This document shows, in pieces, positions 1-11,772 of a stretch of 64,000 bases of DNA (position 1 is the stretch's first letter; the number at the start of each line of letters is the position of its first letter). The position numbers and the translations under genes are program-made. The stretch is taken from the NCBI GenBank assembly GCA_007922225.1, contig ML679958.1:60288862-60352861 (forward strand), written 5' to 3'. The notes beneath the pieces were generated by a model. That model worked only from the letters and a program-made list of their open reading frames with translations, was not told where the DNA came from and made no database searches. Source of the DNA: Emydura subglobosa. Its lineage: Eukaryota > Chordata > Testudines > Chelidae.

Positions 1-525
1 CTCGTACTACTCATCACTGTATTACAAGGTATTTTTAACAAAAATAAAGTATATTCTAGTCAGAATATAAATTTTCAGTGTAGACAGGACCACACTCTGA
101 AAAGAAACTTTATAAATTATTCAGATTTGACTAATTGTCTTGAAAATAAATCAGGAGCTTTAAAAAAACAGAATTGGGAGTAACAGGTGCTCAAGCTCTG
201 CTCAGAATCTAGCCCTGGAAAAGCAAAGTTCTGAAGAGTCTGTTTAACCACTACTTCACACATTTCAGAGGATTTCACCCCTATTGAACACAGCTAGCAT
301 TTACAAACTCAGGGCAAAGCCCTTTGCTCACAGATGGTGGGGAAGGAAAGGGGAGTTGTCACTGACTTCCTTGGAAGCAAGATTGAGCCCTCACCACTAA
401 ACTTTGCAAATATTAGTGTTGCTAAAAATTTCACTCAGTTCGCCTGAATGCTAGACTAGGTAGGGAGAAGAATGCTAAAGATGGAGGTTACCCAACCAGA
501 CAAATATTTTAAAAAGTTTGTTTAC
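1..525 (-). other. MED4: MED4 intron 2, partial
   Basis: This is sequence downstream of MED4 exon 2 on the minus strand. It starts with a GTAAAC donor directly after the exon and runs off the left edge. I compared both strands with the part of MED4 that should follow exon 2 (the coiled-coil segment after GEENQ in the human protein) and found no match, so exon 3 must lie outside the window. No repeat was recognised. The stretch is AT-rich and non-coding. Confidence 0.7.
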
Positions 526-592
526 CTGGCTTTCCTCTCCGGGTTGTGGGAGTTTCTGATTTCTTGAAATTGCCAAAATTTCAATCAGTTCC
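526..592 (-). CDS. MED4: MED4 coding exon 2
   Basis: This is a 67-nt internal exon of Mediator complex subunit 4. Read on the minus strand and joined to exon 1 it gives R-ELIEILAISRNQK-LPQPGEESQ, which closely matches ELIEMLAISRNQKLLQAGEENQ of human MED4. It is preceded by a CATTTCAG acceptor and followed by a GTAAAC donor. The first base completes the arginine codon split across intron 1 (AG|G), so the phase agrees with exon 1. The segment is the start of the helical, coiled-coil region through which MED4 pairs with other middle-module subunits such as MED9, MED7 and MED21 (family knowledge). The ILA and LPQP positions differ from human and look like ordinary divergence. The gene continues beyond the left edge. 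Confidence 0.93.
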
Positions 593-3500
593 CTGAAATG
601 AAATTTGCATTTTAAACAATATTCTAAACCACTATTTAGAAATTAGATGAGATTGTCCCCAATGAGTTTTAGGAGTACACGAGTGACATATTTTTTATCA
701 TCTTAAAAATATTTCAGCATTTAAGACAATCCCCTTGGAAAACCCAAAAGTAGCAAAGTCTTTATTTTTGAGTAAAAACCTAATTCGATTTTACAAACAC
801 ACGAGGAAAGATCAATCTAACTTTGGACCTAAAAACGTTGGCAATGGCCTTTCAATTTAAGAAGTGAATAAGACTATTTCCAAAGTACTTTCTGTTATTT
901 CAAGTGACATTTGTGTTTATGAAAGGTGTCAGGCTGACATCCTCTCAGCTAAGTATGATACCAGCAGGAAGAGTTCCAAAGGACATCATCAACCTTAAAA
1001 ATCAGACATTGTAAACACATTTCTTTATCTGCATTACAAACACCACCTTAGATTATACAAAGGGAATTTTAAAAATACAAGTTGATTTGTAACTATTTTT
1101 GTTCTTTGCTTACTTTTTCCCATTTCTCTCAAAGAAATCAGTTTTGCTTTTCCTTTTAGTCAGTTTCACATTCAGGTTCATAGATCTTGCACGCTTAGGT
1201 TTCAAATCTTGCAAGTGGTTATTTGTTTTAAAACAATTATTTTGACTGAAATTTCAGAACATCATTGTGGAAATATATCTATTGATCTTACATTATAGAT
1301 CTATAGATATAGATAATATACACACTATATTTAAGATTTGGGCCAAATATGAGTTGGCAAATGTCCCTTTAAAGGCACCTCCCTCACTGACATTTGCCAA
1401 TATGTTTCACTTCTGCTGCACAGGGACCATTTACAGGGAAGAAAGGAGAGCAGTAATAATGGGACAGAATCTAAAAATCACTCTGTCCCACTGTGCTACT
1501 CTGTGGTGCAAGGGAGCCTGGAAAGCGATGTTTCCTCAGTATGGGGGTGTCCCCAGCTAACATCCAGCTTTCTGCACTCCTCAGCTTTTCTGCTACTGAT
1601 GGACAACCCCTTGAGGGCCACAGCAAAGAGGCATGTGTTTTGGAGCACTCCAGGCCACACAAAAGCATACTGGGGGCCAGGACCAGAAAGATCCATCGCC
1701 CGCCCCCCTCTGTTGCAGCCAGTGGATATTGAATGCAGCAGAGAATCCAGCCCAATATTTATTTCTCAATACTACTTTTCAGAGGCTTCTTGGTAGCCAA
1801 ATCCAAAGCCCAGTTAAGTTAATGGAATGCTTTCCATTGACTTTTATGGACTTTGATTAAGATTCTCAGTACTTAGCATCTCCAAGTCTGCTAAGCCACA
1901 TGCCTATTGTTATGGTGGTTTATAAAACATGGACACGAATTCAATAAGAATTGGACCTGCCACCAACTCATTTCTCAGATCACCAAATAGCCAAAATGGC
2001 AATGAATTCCAATCTACCATATCAGGCTCAACTGGAGCCAGACTGGTCATAAATAATGGAGTCTTAGCTCTAAATCCCCCCAATCCAGACAGCCCCCTTT
2101 CCAACCAAATGAGCTCTTCCAATTACTGATTATTAAACACTAGCAGTGGAATTCTGTAGGAAAAAGTTGCAAAATCTGTGGAGTTGTCACACGGAGTGAT
2201 TTTTTTGTTTTTGTTTTTGGTTCCTTTTGGCTCTCATCTTATATTTCAATACCAAACTTCATTGTAAGACAAAAATGACCATTTAACTTATCTTCCCTCA
2301 CTGCTGCTGTTCCAAGTTTCATAGAAACACAACAAAAATCCTGCAAACCACAGGAGTTCAGCCCTTTTAACCAGGCAACAACATGAACAATTTTTACTTT
2401 GATTATTTTTTTGTAAAGAATAGTAGTATGTATATCTTGGTTATGTGAACAAAATATTAAAATATTTGCAAATTCAAAATTTGCACTTTCATTCCTATGG
2501 TACATCCTTTCAAAATGAGAAAATCAGAAAAAGCCAACATATTCAGCAACTTTTAAGTTGGATGGTAGCTGGAAGTTTCTGGTAAAATAATCAGCAACAA
2601 CATGTTTAACAATGTTTGTATTTAAGGTGAAGTTCTACTCTGAAAAGTGAAATAATGGGATTCCATGTTTACTGGCTCTCTATTTTCATATCAAAGGTGC
2701 TCACTCTGCAACTAAGACTGCCAGCTGTACACAATCAACCTAAAGTCAAGGTAAAACTGAGCATGAGAAGGAAAAATCCCAGGTTCTGTCAGTCAAACCT
2801 GTGCAATCCCATTTCCTTCAATGGATGTACACAAGTGTATTCGATTAAACCTTTTAAAAGCTTTCAGAGTAACCTTGAAAGAGGGCCAAATTCTATACTA
2901 TTTATACATCCTACTTCAATGGGTTTGCATAGGATAAGTCAACACAGAACTTGATGATAAAGGTTTTCTTAAACAAACTGTACCAAAACCAAAAAGTTGT
3001 ATAAACGGAACAAAACATTGATTCTCATCTTCTCACAGATCTATGTAGAAAGGTTGTTAGTCTATTCTGAGAATAAACCCTTGAATTAATGTTGTCACCT
3101 TTACTTAAAAAAAACCAAACAAACAAACAAACAAACAAAAAAAACGCTCAATGAAGAACTGGTAACATTACATTTCCAGGCAAAATTTGTATCTCTAAAG
3201 ACTGACTCTCTTGATTTTTTATTGAATTAAAAGATTAGAAATCAGCTTATTTATAAAAATAAAGGCTACATTCAAAGAACTAGTAGCTCTGAATGGCTAA
3301 AAGAACAAACATTGTGTGCTTCAGCCACTCAGACTGCAGAAGATCAACAGTAGTTTATAAAAGGTAGGCAGGACTCTAAAATACTGAACAGCTAGTTGGA
3401 TGGCGTATTCGGAGGAGATGTTATAGGTCCACTTCTCACTAAATGGAAGATGAATCATTATTTGTAAGTATTTTTGAACTTCAAGCCAAGTTACAAGGAC

Positions 3501-5979
3501 TCCATGTGTTCCTAGCTGGCAGAGAAGTGTCCTAATCTGATTTACTATGCTGCTTAGAGAGATGGAAGACTTTCAAGAATCACATTAAGAGGCATATATG
3601 AATTCACTAAAAAAAAGGTTAATAGGAAAAAATAAAGAATACCCAAAATCATGGCACAGACGCACCTCATGAGAGAAGAAGAATATTACTAATTTGTTAC
3701 CAAACTCAGTGATGATGACAACATATTAAGGAAAAACATATGTTCTTGGCATTCCTGGAAAAAGTATAGGTGAAGAGCTACAGCAGTTTCTAAATGGAGC
3801 CAAGGATAGTTTACTTATTTAATAAAACCTGCTGAACAAAGAAAATGAGAGAAAATTTTAAAGATTCTGAGTTTCTAGAGGAAAGCTTAAGTGAAATCTC
3901 TATTTGCATGGATGACTACTTTTCATCACATAGGAAATGCTACTTTCATTGGGCCAAGCAAGAACTGTACATGGAAAGATGAAAGTCAGATAAATCCAGA
4001 TGCTAAAATTTTTCAATTTAGACTTGAAATTAACACAATACACAAGACTTTTGAAGTTTCTTATGAAGAATATGCAGGCATATCAAGTTTGGTACTAAGA
4101 GAAACCCTACAGGACATAGGTCAGAGACAGTCTAGTGTCCAGACAAACTAGAAGCCGGACCTCAAGAGATATAAGCAATAATGCTGTATTGATAAGTGGT
4201 GGTGGGCTCAGAAACAGAGAAGCAAGGGGACTAATAAGATCAGAAAGTACCATATACAATTATTCTTGCACCAGCATGTCCCTATTTTGTGTAAAATTAA
4301 GGGTAGTGCAAGAAACACTTATCTGTACAATCCAATAGGAGTAGAAACAATATAAATTACCAACTGAGGAAAGTAAGCAAGAGAGTTGATATTCAAAGAT
4401 TAAGATCCATTCAAAACTATTCATTACAGAGTTCAGGACAGCATTATTTCTGAAGGCCATAGCCAAAATAGGTGATTACAACAGACCTACTGAAGGACCA
4501 GCGGAAAACAGAGCATGCGCTCACATCCCATCTTACTTCAAAGAACAGTTGAATAAACAGCAGCCAGACTCGAAAATGTTCAAATTAGTCATTTTAAAGA
4601 ACAACTGTGGAAGAGAAAGAATAAAATAAATGCTGTGCTACTATTAATAGTCAACAAGCGACTAAATGGACCTTAAAGTGAGAAGACACAATAGACTTGG
4701 GCAATATTATTAGTACAACCTGCTCTACACTAGTAGTGACAGAGATCATCAGTCCTTCTGAATGTAACAGGAGCTCTTCAGTTAACCATTTCATGTTCAG
4801 ATACACATTTATTTCAAAACCATTTGGTAACACTTCTTGGTCTTTCAGAGATTGGGTTTAGCAAATCCTTGTCAATCACTTGCAAGTCAGTTCTTCAGCA
4901 GATCACTGAGAAGTTAGAATTGTGTGTCACTTAAAAAACTATCTGGAGATGATCTGGGGCAGCAGCCCACACTTATGAGACATCAATTCAGATGTAAACA
5001 ACTTGCACACAGTTAATGTTAGCAGTAAACAAAATGAGTCCTCAGTTAGAAATACGTATGATAAAAATGTCAGCAATGAAAAAAATGGAGAAAGAACTCT
5101 GCCCTTCATCTACAGTAACAGAGTCAGTTTCAAGATATACACATTTTGACTGGAAATGTAATGTTGCCAGTTCTCCATCTTGCATGTTTCTTTTCCTTAA
5201 GTGAAAGTGACATTCATTCAAGGCGTTTAACCACAAAACTAACAACTTTTCTGCATGGATCTATGGGAAAACAAAGGTCAGGAAGACAGTAATGTGTAGT
5301 ATTTGCATCAATGCATATGAACCGGGTATCAGATTAAAGCAGTTATCTTGTACATGTGCATTTCACATACATTGTATCAATCATGACTAGCTGTTTAAAA
5401 CTCCACTTTCCCTATTTGTCATCAACCTGTATTTGAATTTCACACAATTCCCAACAGATAAAAATTAGATCTATTCAGATTCTGTCTTTGTATTATTTTC
5501 AAAAATCATTGTGCTCTAGTGATAAACAAATAAGATGAATGAATCATTTAGATAATATTATTTTTTAAAAAACAAATTAAATTTGGTTTACATTTTTAAA
5601 AGTGTATGAACAATTACTCTGTAAAGTTTAGAACAATCTTTACAGAACCTAATCATTATCTGATCTTGGAAGCAACAATTTTTACATGTTTAATATACTT
5701 TTTTTCATTAAAGTAAAAGGCAACAGAAAGTTAAGCAGACTGGCAATTTCTGTATAATAGTTTCATGTAGGCTCTGATCCTGCAATCCGATCCATGTTGG
5801 TGGCAGACCCTTATTCCCATAAGGGAATTCCCATAAGGTGTGCTGCTTATCGCATGGGTTTCACATAGGTGCTAGGATTTGCCCACACAGATCAGATTAC
5901 AGAGCAGGGCCTTTTTATGACTTCAAATAAATGTATGCAGTAAGTGAACAAGTTCAGAATTGTTTGTCTTGATAAAAGA
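593..5979 (-). other. MED4: MED4 intron 1, distal part
   Basis: This is intronic sequence between MED4 exons 2 and 1. It is AT-rich, and its open frames are short and match no family I know. An (AAAC)n tract lies at 3109..3141. A diverged copy of the palindromic repeat that recurs through the window lies at about 5768..5915, with TGATCCTGCAA near one end and a reversed counterpart, GATCAGATTACAGAGCAGG, near the other. Nothing else was recognised, although old unrecognisable repeats are likely. Confidence 0.6.
3109..3141. repeat. (AAAC)n microsatellite
   Basis: This is a short simple repeat: about five CAAA/AAAC units between two A-runs, in MED4 intron 1. It could be a decayed poly-A tail of an old retrotransposon, but no recognisable element body adjoins it. 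Confidence 0.85.
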
Positions 5980-7002
5980 AAGTACCTTCTGCTTGAGACT
6001 ATGAGTCACCAATGTGATGTGGCTGTAAAAAAAGCTAATGAGGTCATAGGATGCATCAGGCGAGGTCTTTCCAGGAGAGATAGGGAGGAGTTAGTACTGT
6101 TGTTCAAGGCATTGGTCAGACCTCATCTGGAATACAGCGTGCAGTTCTGGTTTCCCGTGTTTAAGAAAGATGAATTCAAACTAGAAAAGGTGCAGAGAAG
6201 GGCTACTAGGATGATCCGAGGAATGAAAAACCTGCCTTATGAGAGGAGACTCAAAGAGCTTGGCTTGTTTAGCCTAACCAAAAGAAGGCTGGGGGGAGAT
6301 ATGATTGCTCTTTATAAATACATCAGAGGGATAAATACCAGGGAGGAAGAGGAGTTATTTAAGTTCAGCATGAATGTGGACACAAGAACAAATGGATATA
6401 AACTGGTCATCAGGAAGTTTAGACTTGAAATTAGACAAAGGTTTCTAACCATCAGGGGAGTGAAGTTCTGGAACAGCCTTCCAAGGGGAATAGTGGGGGA
6501 CAAGAAACCTAGCTGGCTTCAAGACTGAACTTGAAAAGTTTATGGAAGGGACAGTATGATGGGTTAGCCTAATTTGGCAATTGACTGATCTTTGACTCCT
6601 AGCGGTAAATATGCCCAATGGCTTGTGATGGGATATTAGATAGGGTGAGTTCTGAGTTATTACAGAGAATCCTTTCTGGGTGTCTGGCAGGTGAGTCTTG
6701 CCCACATGCTCAGGGTTTAACTGATCGCCATATTTGGGGTCAGGAAAGAATTTTCCCCCAGGGCAGACTGGCATAGGCCCTGGGGTTTTTTCGCCTTCCT
6801 CTGTAGCATGGGGCTCAGGGTCACTTGCTGGTGGATTCTCTGTACCTTGAAGTCTTCAAAACATTATTTGAGGACTTCAATAACTGAGTCTTAGGTTAGA
6901 GGTCTATTACAGGAGTGGATGGGTAAAGTTCTGTGGCCTGCCTCCTGCAGGAGGTCAGACTAGATGATCATAATGGTCCCTTCTGACCTTATAGTCTATG
7001 AG
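5980..7002 (+). mobile_element. CR1 LINE, 5'-truncated
   Basis: This is the 3' part of a CR1 non-LTR retrotransposon in MED4 intron 1, antisense to the gene. The frame at about 5992..6528 reads through the C-terminal reverse-transcriptase and thumb region typical of CR1: CDVAVKKANEVIGCIRRGL, then [41 protein letters not shown] and FWNSLPRG. A long 3' UTR follows and ends in the CR1 signature AGACTAGATGATCATAATGG plus TCTATGAG at about 7002. It is 5'-truncated, as most CR1 copies are, and the N-terminal endonuclease is absent. The reading frame is open for more than 190 codons, so this is a fairly young copy, but it cannot move alone. Confidence 0.92.
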
Positions 7003-7819
7003 ATGTTTGCTAAATTATTTTAAAACAATTCTCTCAGGTCAAATTTCACCCAAAACATAGGTTTTGTAAAAGCAAGCATTTATAGACCCTGAGGCCAATA
7101 ATTGATTAAATAAAATGGAAGGATTTGTTTTATACATGGACATTCTCTGTAAACTTGTAATCCAGATATTGTGGCAGAATATGATAACCTGAAAAAGAAA
7201 CTGACTAAAAACGAAAGTGAAACTGACCAGTATATTTTCATAGCCCTAGTAACTGAGATAAATAAAGAGTAAACCATGGACATGAATAGGAAAATATATT
7301 AGGTTACCAACTTACCTTCAGGAGGCAATCTAAAAAAAGCTCCTGCTTCTCTGGAATGAAAGAGACTAAACCAAAGGACATTACTTGCAGTTCTCAGACA
7401 TCAGCACACCAACTTTCACTGAATAATTAATGTCTGAAGAAGTGGGGACAATTTCTGTGGCATGGAAAATGGATGTGGAGAAGTGAAATAGAACACCAAG
7501 TTAATAGAGGAAAGGGTTGCTGAGGATTAGTTTCAAATTGTACTACATTGAAGTGCACGAGGGAATCTTTAGTGTGCATCAGCAGCGTCTACATAAGCCA
7601 ATTAATGTGCAGCACATTAGCGCACTTTAGAAATCACACCCTGCAAAGCATACTGCTCCATCAAGAAGACAAGCCACAGAAAGGCAATACAGAAAATAAG
7701 ACACAGTTGTACCCTGAACACTAAAAAAAACAACAGGGGTGTGGGCAAGGATCAATAAAAGATATACAAATTAAAAAAAACCAGTTGTTCTGTCTATCCC
7801 TTTCTCTCAGTCTTCAGTC
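7003..7819 (-). other. MED4: MED4 intron 1, middle part
   Basis: No gene or clear repeat was recognised in this intronic stretch. A purine-rich donor-like site lies on the minus strand near 7313, where CTCCTGAAG is followed by GTAAGTTGG. It was checked as a possible exon and not accepted: no MED4 residues are encoded next to it, and exons 1 and 2 already join in phase without it. Confidence 0.55.
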
Positions 7820-7915
7820 CAGTGGTTCTCAACCTGCGGCCCATGTGACATCCTCAGGGCCCTACAGGTAGTATTGGATGTAGCGCCCAGTGCTAAATAG
7901 GTTGAGAACCCTCCC
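7820..7915 (+). mobile_element. short hAT-type MITE fragment
   Basis: This is a fragment of a non-autonomous hAT element. It opens with the terminal repeat CAGTGGTTCTCAACCTG and closes with the reversed counterpart TAGGTTGAGAACC. The internal part CTGCGGCCCATGTGACATCC is typical of this family in amniotes. It is only about 96 bp, so most of the interior has been deleted, and the outer right end is worn (CTCCCACC). No 8-bp target duplication could be identified. It belongs to the same terminal-repeat family as the copies at 46274 and 52057. Confidence 0.7.
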
Positions 7916-8299
7916 ACCGCCTTAGTCTATATGTTGTCGACTTATGTTGCAAGTGCTACAGATCAAAGACAGGTCTTATATGTTTGTGAAGTATCTAACC
8001 TACTTTGGGGTGTTATATACGCAACAGACATTTACGATTTTCGTTTAATTACCTGCCTAACTAGTGACTGGAGTAATAAAGTGTCTTCATTACCAATTCC
8101 CCCACCTGCCGCCCCAGTCATCCTTTAACGTTTGTTTTCACACAGATGCTCCTATGACACTCCTGGGATCTGATTCTACTGAAACTGGAGAGTTAAAGTG
8201 GCACGTTGGTTTTCCACACAGGAAAGAGTTAAAGAAACAACCCTTCCAGCCCGGACCCAGCTAGGCAAAGGGATTTCCGTTACGTTGTCTGGCTTATCT

Positions 8300-8900
8300 A
8301 ATTGGATCGCTAGCTCCGTGGGGCACGGCCCCCCATCCCCGGCGCACGTCCGGCTCCGGCGCCCAGCCCGGCGGTGGGCCCCCTCTGGACCCGGGCCTCT
8401 CGGCGCTGCCCCGCCACACAGGAACGACCGGCTCCCCAACTCGGCGGCGCGACTCAGAGCGGGACGAGCCCGGCCGGCCCGGGAGCGGGACCGGCACCGG
8501 GACTCCCCTTGTTCTCCCCCGCACGCGAGGCCGGCCGCGCGAGCACCGCAGTCCCGCCCGCTAACGGGCTGGCGGGGCCGCGCGGGTACCTGGCCAGCAG
8601 CTCCAGATCCTCCAGCGCCGCCAGCAGCCTGTCCCGCGTGCTGCTCCGCTCCCCGCCCGCCGCCGCCGCCATCGCCATCGCCGCGCCCGGTCATCAGCCG
8701 CCCGCAGGCGCAGGAGCACGCACGCGGGAGGTCCCCGAGCGGGACTGGGCAAAGAGGTCGGCGACAGCGGCATCTGGCGGCGGAGGTCTGAACCGCAGAA
8801 CCCGGACCTGTCGAGGACGCCCCCTCCCGCCCAAGCGTTGCCTGCTGCAGCACCTGCCCCATCACCCAGCGCCTGTCCTGGGGCGCCCTCTCCTCAGTCA
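8300..8900 (-). promoter_or_regulatory. MED4: CpG-island promoter of MED4
   Basis: This GC-rich, CpG-dense block has many CGCC, CCGGCC and GCGCG runs and surrounds the MED4 start codon at 8678. It is the expected promoter and 5' UTR of a constitutively expressed Mediator subunit. No TATA box was seen on the minus strand upstream of the ATG, consistent with a CpG-island promoter. Because CpG-rich DNA has few stop codons, long open frames occur on both strands here, and none besides MED4 exon 1 is a credible gene. The transcription start cannot be fixed from sequence alone. Confidence 0.8.
8590..8678 (-). CDS. MED4: MED4 coding exon 1 (Mediator subunit 4, N-terminus)
   Basis: This is the first coding exon of Mediator complex subunit 4. 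The protein is part of the Mediator middle module and bridges transcription factors and RNA polymerase II in the nucleus. The exon encodes 29 codons plus two bases: MAMAAAAGGERSSTRDRLLA, then ALEDLELLA and the first two bases of an arginine codon. The part from STRDRLL to LELLAR matches human STRERLLSALEDLEVLSR. A GTACCC donor follows at 8589. The upstream ATG at 8678 was taken as the start; the second ATG at 8672 is a possible alternative. The N-terminus is shorter than in human MED4 because part of the Gly/Glu-rich leader is absent. Intron 1 is about 8.0 kb and exon 2 follows at 526..592. The remaining exons are outside the window. Confidence 0.93.
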
Positions 8901-9639
8901 GCCCCTGCCAGGCCTCTGCTCGAGCCACCCGCTCCCCTTCCGGCCCTGGGGTGGGAGCCACACAATGGGGTGAGGGTGCTGGGTCAGTCTCACAGGAGCG
9001 GGTAATGAGGCGGGAGAGAGCAGGGCAGGCACCAAGAAGCCCTGGGCCGCAGCACTGCAGGCTTGGTCCTATTTACGACCAGGGAAGTGGGTGGGCACAA
9101 GCCCACCCACTGCTAATGGTCCCTCCCCCAGCCTAAGGAGAGGAGTCACTGGACCCAGGAGACAACTAATGGCTGAGGACAACTAATGAAAAAAACAGGG
9201 AGGGGCATGGGGGGTCACAGGGTCAAACAGAGGGAACCTGAAGGGGTCACCGAGCAGAGAACCCCGGACAGCGCTGCAGGCTTGGTGTGAGGCGGCGAGG
9301 CAAGCCCGGCTGCCTCTGGCCTTGCTGGCCTGATCCCTGGGCTTTGTCACTTTCACACAGCAGCTGGGGAGAGAAAAACAACAATTTTTAAAAATTCCTA
9401 TTTATGGCATTTGCAAGACTCCTGCCCTTCCACCCTCTGCCTCCCGCCAGCGGATGTGCTCACACCTGGAGCCGGCTGAGGAGATGCTCCGCTTCCATCT
9501 TTGCAAAAAATGTGTTTCCAACTCTGGCATTGCACAGAAAAGCCTGACAGTGTGGCTCAGCTGGCCTGGGAAGACTCGTGCCAGGCCTGGGCTATGCCAC
9601 AGAGTTAGGGTGATGGAAACTGCTTTGTATCGACCTACC
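8901..9639. other. intergenic flank upstream of MED4
   Basis: This is moderately GC-rich unique-looking sequence upstream of MED4. No coding exon, RNA gene or clear repeat was recognised. It could hold promoter-proximal regulatory sequence, but no motif stands out. Confidence 0.5.
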
Positions 9640-10059
9640 TGTGCATGTGTCTATGCTCAAATTTGTTTCTGGCTGAGATGAGCGCCCGGTTAGGCCAATG
9701 CAGTAAAACCATCTCCCTGGACAAGATAGAACCATGCTGTTAAGATTGACACAGCGTGAGTATAGACTCCATTTTCTGTGTTGGCCTAATAGCGTCCAGT
9801 AGCTGGCCTACAATGCCCCATTCTCTGCAATAATGACCGCTCTGCTCACAACTTTAAATTCCATTACACAGACTTATGTGCAGAGACCAGAAACCACCCT
9901 CACCCTACATGTATTTTTTAAATACCTTTTCATTACTGCACTCCTAGCAGCACTCCTTTGTTGTATGTAGCCACCCAACCAACCCTGCTGGCTTCACGCA
10001 TTAGACACATTCTTACCTGAATTAGAGAGGAGGTACTGGATCTCCTAAGCCTGTAGGGA

Positions 10060-11660
10060 GAAGTAGCACAAACAGAGATACAGACCATTTGTAGACACAT
10101 GGGCAGCTATGAGAAAATTGCTTAGAGAAAACAGGTGAAGGGGAATGACAGGGATCAGCAGCGGTGCCATGTGAAAGCAAAAGAACAGTGCCAGGAATCC
10201 CACAAGACCAAAGAAGTCAACAACTGATCAGGTGCTGAGCCACAGACCTGCCACTTTGACAATAAGCTGCATGGTATACTTCGTGGAGACCCCTCAGACC
10301 AGCCCAAGACAGAGACCCATGCTTTGAACAGCAAAGAGGAGGATGGGGGGACATGTGGCAAGGGGCTCTAGCCATGCCCCAAGCCAGGACCTACTGAGAC
10401 TTCACCACCCTCTACTATAGCCAATTCCACCAGCCAAGCACAGATGAGCCCAATGAAGGTAAAGTGACTTCAAGTAAGTGTGTGCATGCATTTTTCCTTA
10501 CAGTGCTCAAATTCAAGGAGGGTTCCTGGCCCTGTGTTGAGACACAGTTTTTGACTTTTCATTGTTTTACTCATACAAGGAGAGGCAGAGTTAACATGTG
10601 CATTTCATTCCCCTATTGGATTAAGTGGAGGAGTAGGGCATGCGGAGTAGTTTGTTTATGGACATAGGGATCCCCCTTTTATCCTCCTGAGAGATCTCTA
10701 TAAAACTTTCATGGTGATATGCTGCAGTCCTCTCCCAAAGCTTTGTAGGGAAGGCTGCCTTATTTCTTCCTCTACAGAAGGACAGTTTCTCACACTGCTC
10801 CATGAAGAGTTCAGCAGTAAATAGGTTAATGGCATATGGGCACAGGCAGCTTCACGATGCCACTAGTTGCTGAGCTCTCTGTGCCTTTGTTACCCTCAAG
10901 AATGAGATATCTGCTACAATCATACCTGCCTGTGGAAAATAGAATCAATATTCAGTGCCATTGCACTATATTCATACCTATAGAATAAGGACTGAAATTT
11001 TATTGTTTCATGCAACTGAAATTCCTTCACCCTGTCGGGGCCATACTCACTATGTCTGGGGCTGGAGAGTGGTGCTGTGTTGAGGTATTCCAAAGCTGAA
11101 GTGTCAGTAAGTATCTTATTACAAGTTTATACGGGAAGGGAGTTTTTAAACTTACTTTTACCTTTCCTTTGTGACTGTAAATTAATAATACATCTGTCCA
11201 TTTGTTATCAGCAACTGCTGCTGTTGGGGCTTGAGGGGTGTCCCGTCTACACCCTGACCCTGATGAGGAGGAGAAAGAAGAGAATTACAAAGGACATGTT
11301 CAGTGAGATCCTGTAAGCCAGTGCTGCATCAGACTGTGAATACAGGGCCTGGAGGTCCAATAAGGCAGACAGCATAGAGAAGGAAAGAGTGGATAGGAGA
11401 AAGGCCCAGAAATCCCAGCAGGAAAAGGACAGGGAGATGCACCGGGACATAATAGGTCTTCTCAGAGAACAAACCTAAATGTCACAGACCTACATGTCCA
11501 AAAATCTTAGATTCCCCATCCTTTGCAGTCCTTGAAGAACTCCATGCTACAAGCGCTCTACACTGCACCCCTAAAATTTCCATACGGCAACACAGTCTTA
11601 CCCCAACCATTCCATGCCAGGGACAGCACAGAAAACCATAGCTTCGCGTACAGTGACCTG
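10060..11660 (+). pseudogene. Harbinger B Myb/SANT-like partner gene, broken
   Basis: These are remains of the two-exon Myb/SANT-like DNA-binding partner that Harbinger transposons carry beside the transposase. The first exon remnant (about 10085..10350) still reads SYEKIA, then VKAKEQCQESHKTKEVNN, a stop, and GAEPQTCHFDNKLHGILRGD. This parallels IKELRQTYQKTREANSRSGS and CCFYEELHEILGGD of copy A. The second exon (about 11215..11660) reads RRRKKRITKDMFSEIL and then, after damage, the charged coiled-coil part ERVDRRKAQKSQQEKDREMH and DIIGLLREQT. Stops (for example after RQT of HRDIIGLLREQT and after FSEIL) and small indels break the frame. It lies in the same element as the minus-strand transposase and converges on it. 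It is non-functional. Confidence 0.75.
10621..10930 (-). pseudogene. third frame of Harbinger B (antisense to partner intron)
   Basis: This open stretch on the minus strand lies in the intron of the plus-strand Myb/SANT-like partner. Its intact part (10621..10803) reads GRNKAAFPTKLWERTAAYHH and ESFIEISQEDKRGIPM. It is clearly related to RRNKAACPRNLLERIAEYLH and ESFLEISTEDSWSIPV in Harbinger A (38972..39247), which sits at the same relative place and strand. Upstream of 10803 the similarity continues (DISFLRV here, DISLLRV in copy A) but a stop interrupts it. Function is unknown and I recognise no domain. It may be a third small protein of the element or an extra exon of the transposase transcript. 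Confidence 0.55.
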
Positions 11661-11772
11661 TGAGAACCACGGCTGGTGAATGTGTAGCTATACCAAACTA
11701 CATTTATGCACTGAAATTGATGTTTGCTGCCTTTCCAATTTCAAAAGTCCCATTTATGTTTAAAGTTTATAT

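Noticed and set aside
1910..2122. 70-codon minus-strand frame in MED4 intron 2-1 region considered as an exon
   Set aside because: No similarity to MED4 or to any family I recognise and no convincing splice sites around it.
3109..3141. Short regular repeat considered as a possible array
   Set aside because: It is a simple AAAC microsatellite without unique spacers; nothing CRISPR-like exists in this eukaryotic window.
7313..7360. Donor-like site on the minus strand suggesting an extra MED4 exon
   Set aside because: The adjoining frame encodes nothing like MED4, and exons 1 and 2 join in phase across the split arginine codon without it.
8176..8961. 261-codon minus-strand frame and several plus-strand frames over the MED4 CpG island
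   Set aside because: CpG-rich DNA has few stop codons. The frames are Arg/Pro/Gly/Ala-rich with no family signature, and the real coding part here is the 89-nt MED4 exon 1 in another frame.
9640..9675. ATCGACCTACCTGTGCATG as a right-hand end of a separate MITE
   Set aside because: It resembles the GTCGACCTATACTGTCAG right end of Harbinger A in plus orientation, but no matching left end was found. It was kept only as a candidate left border of Harbinger B, with low certainty.
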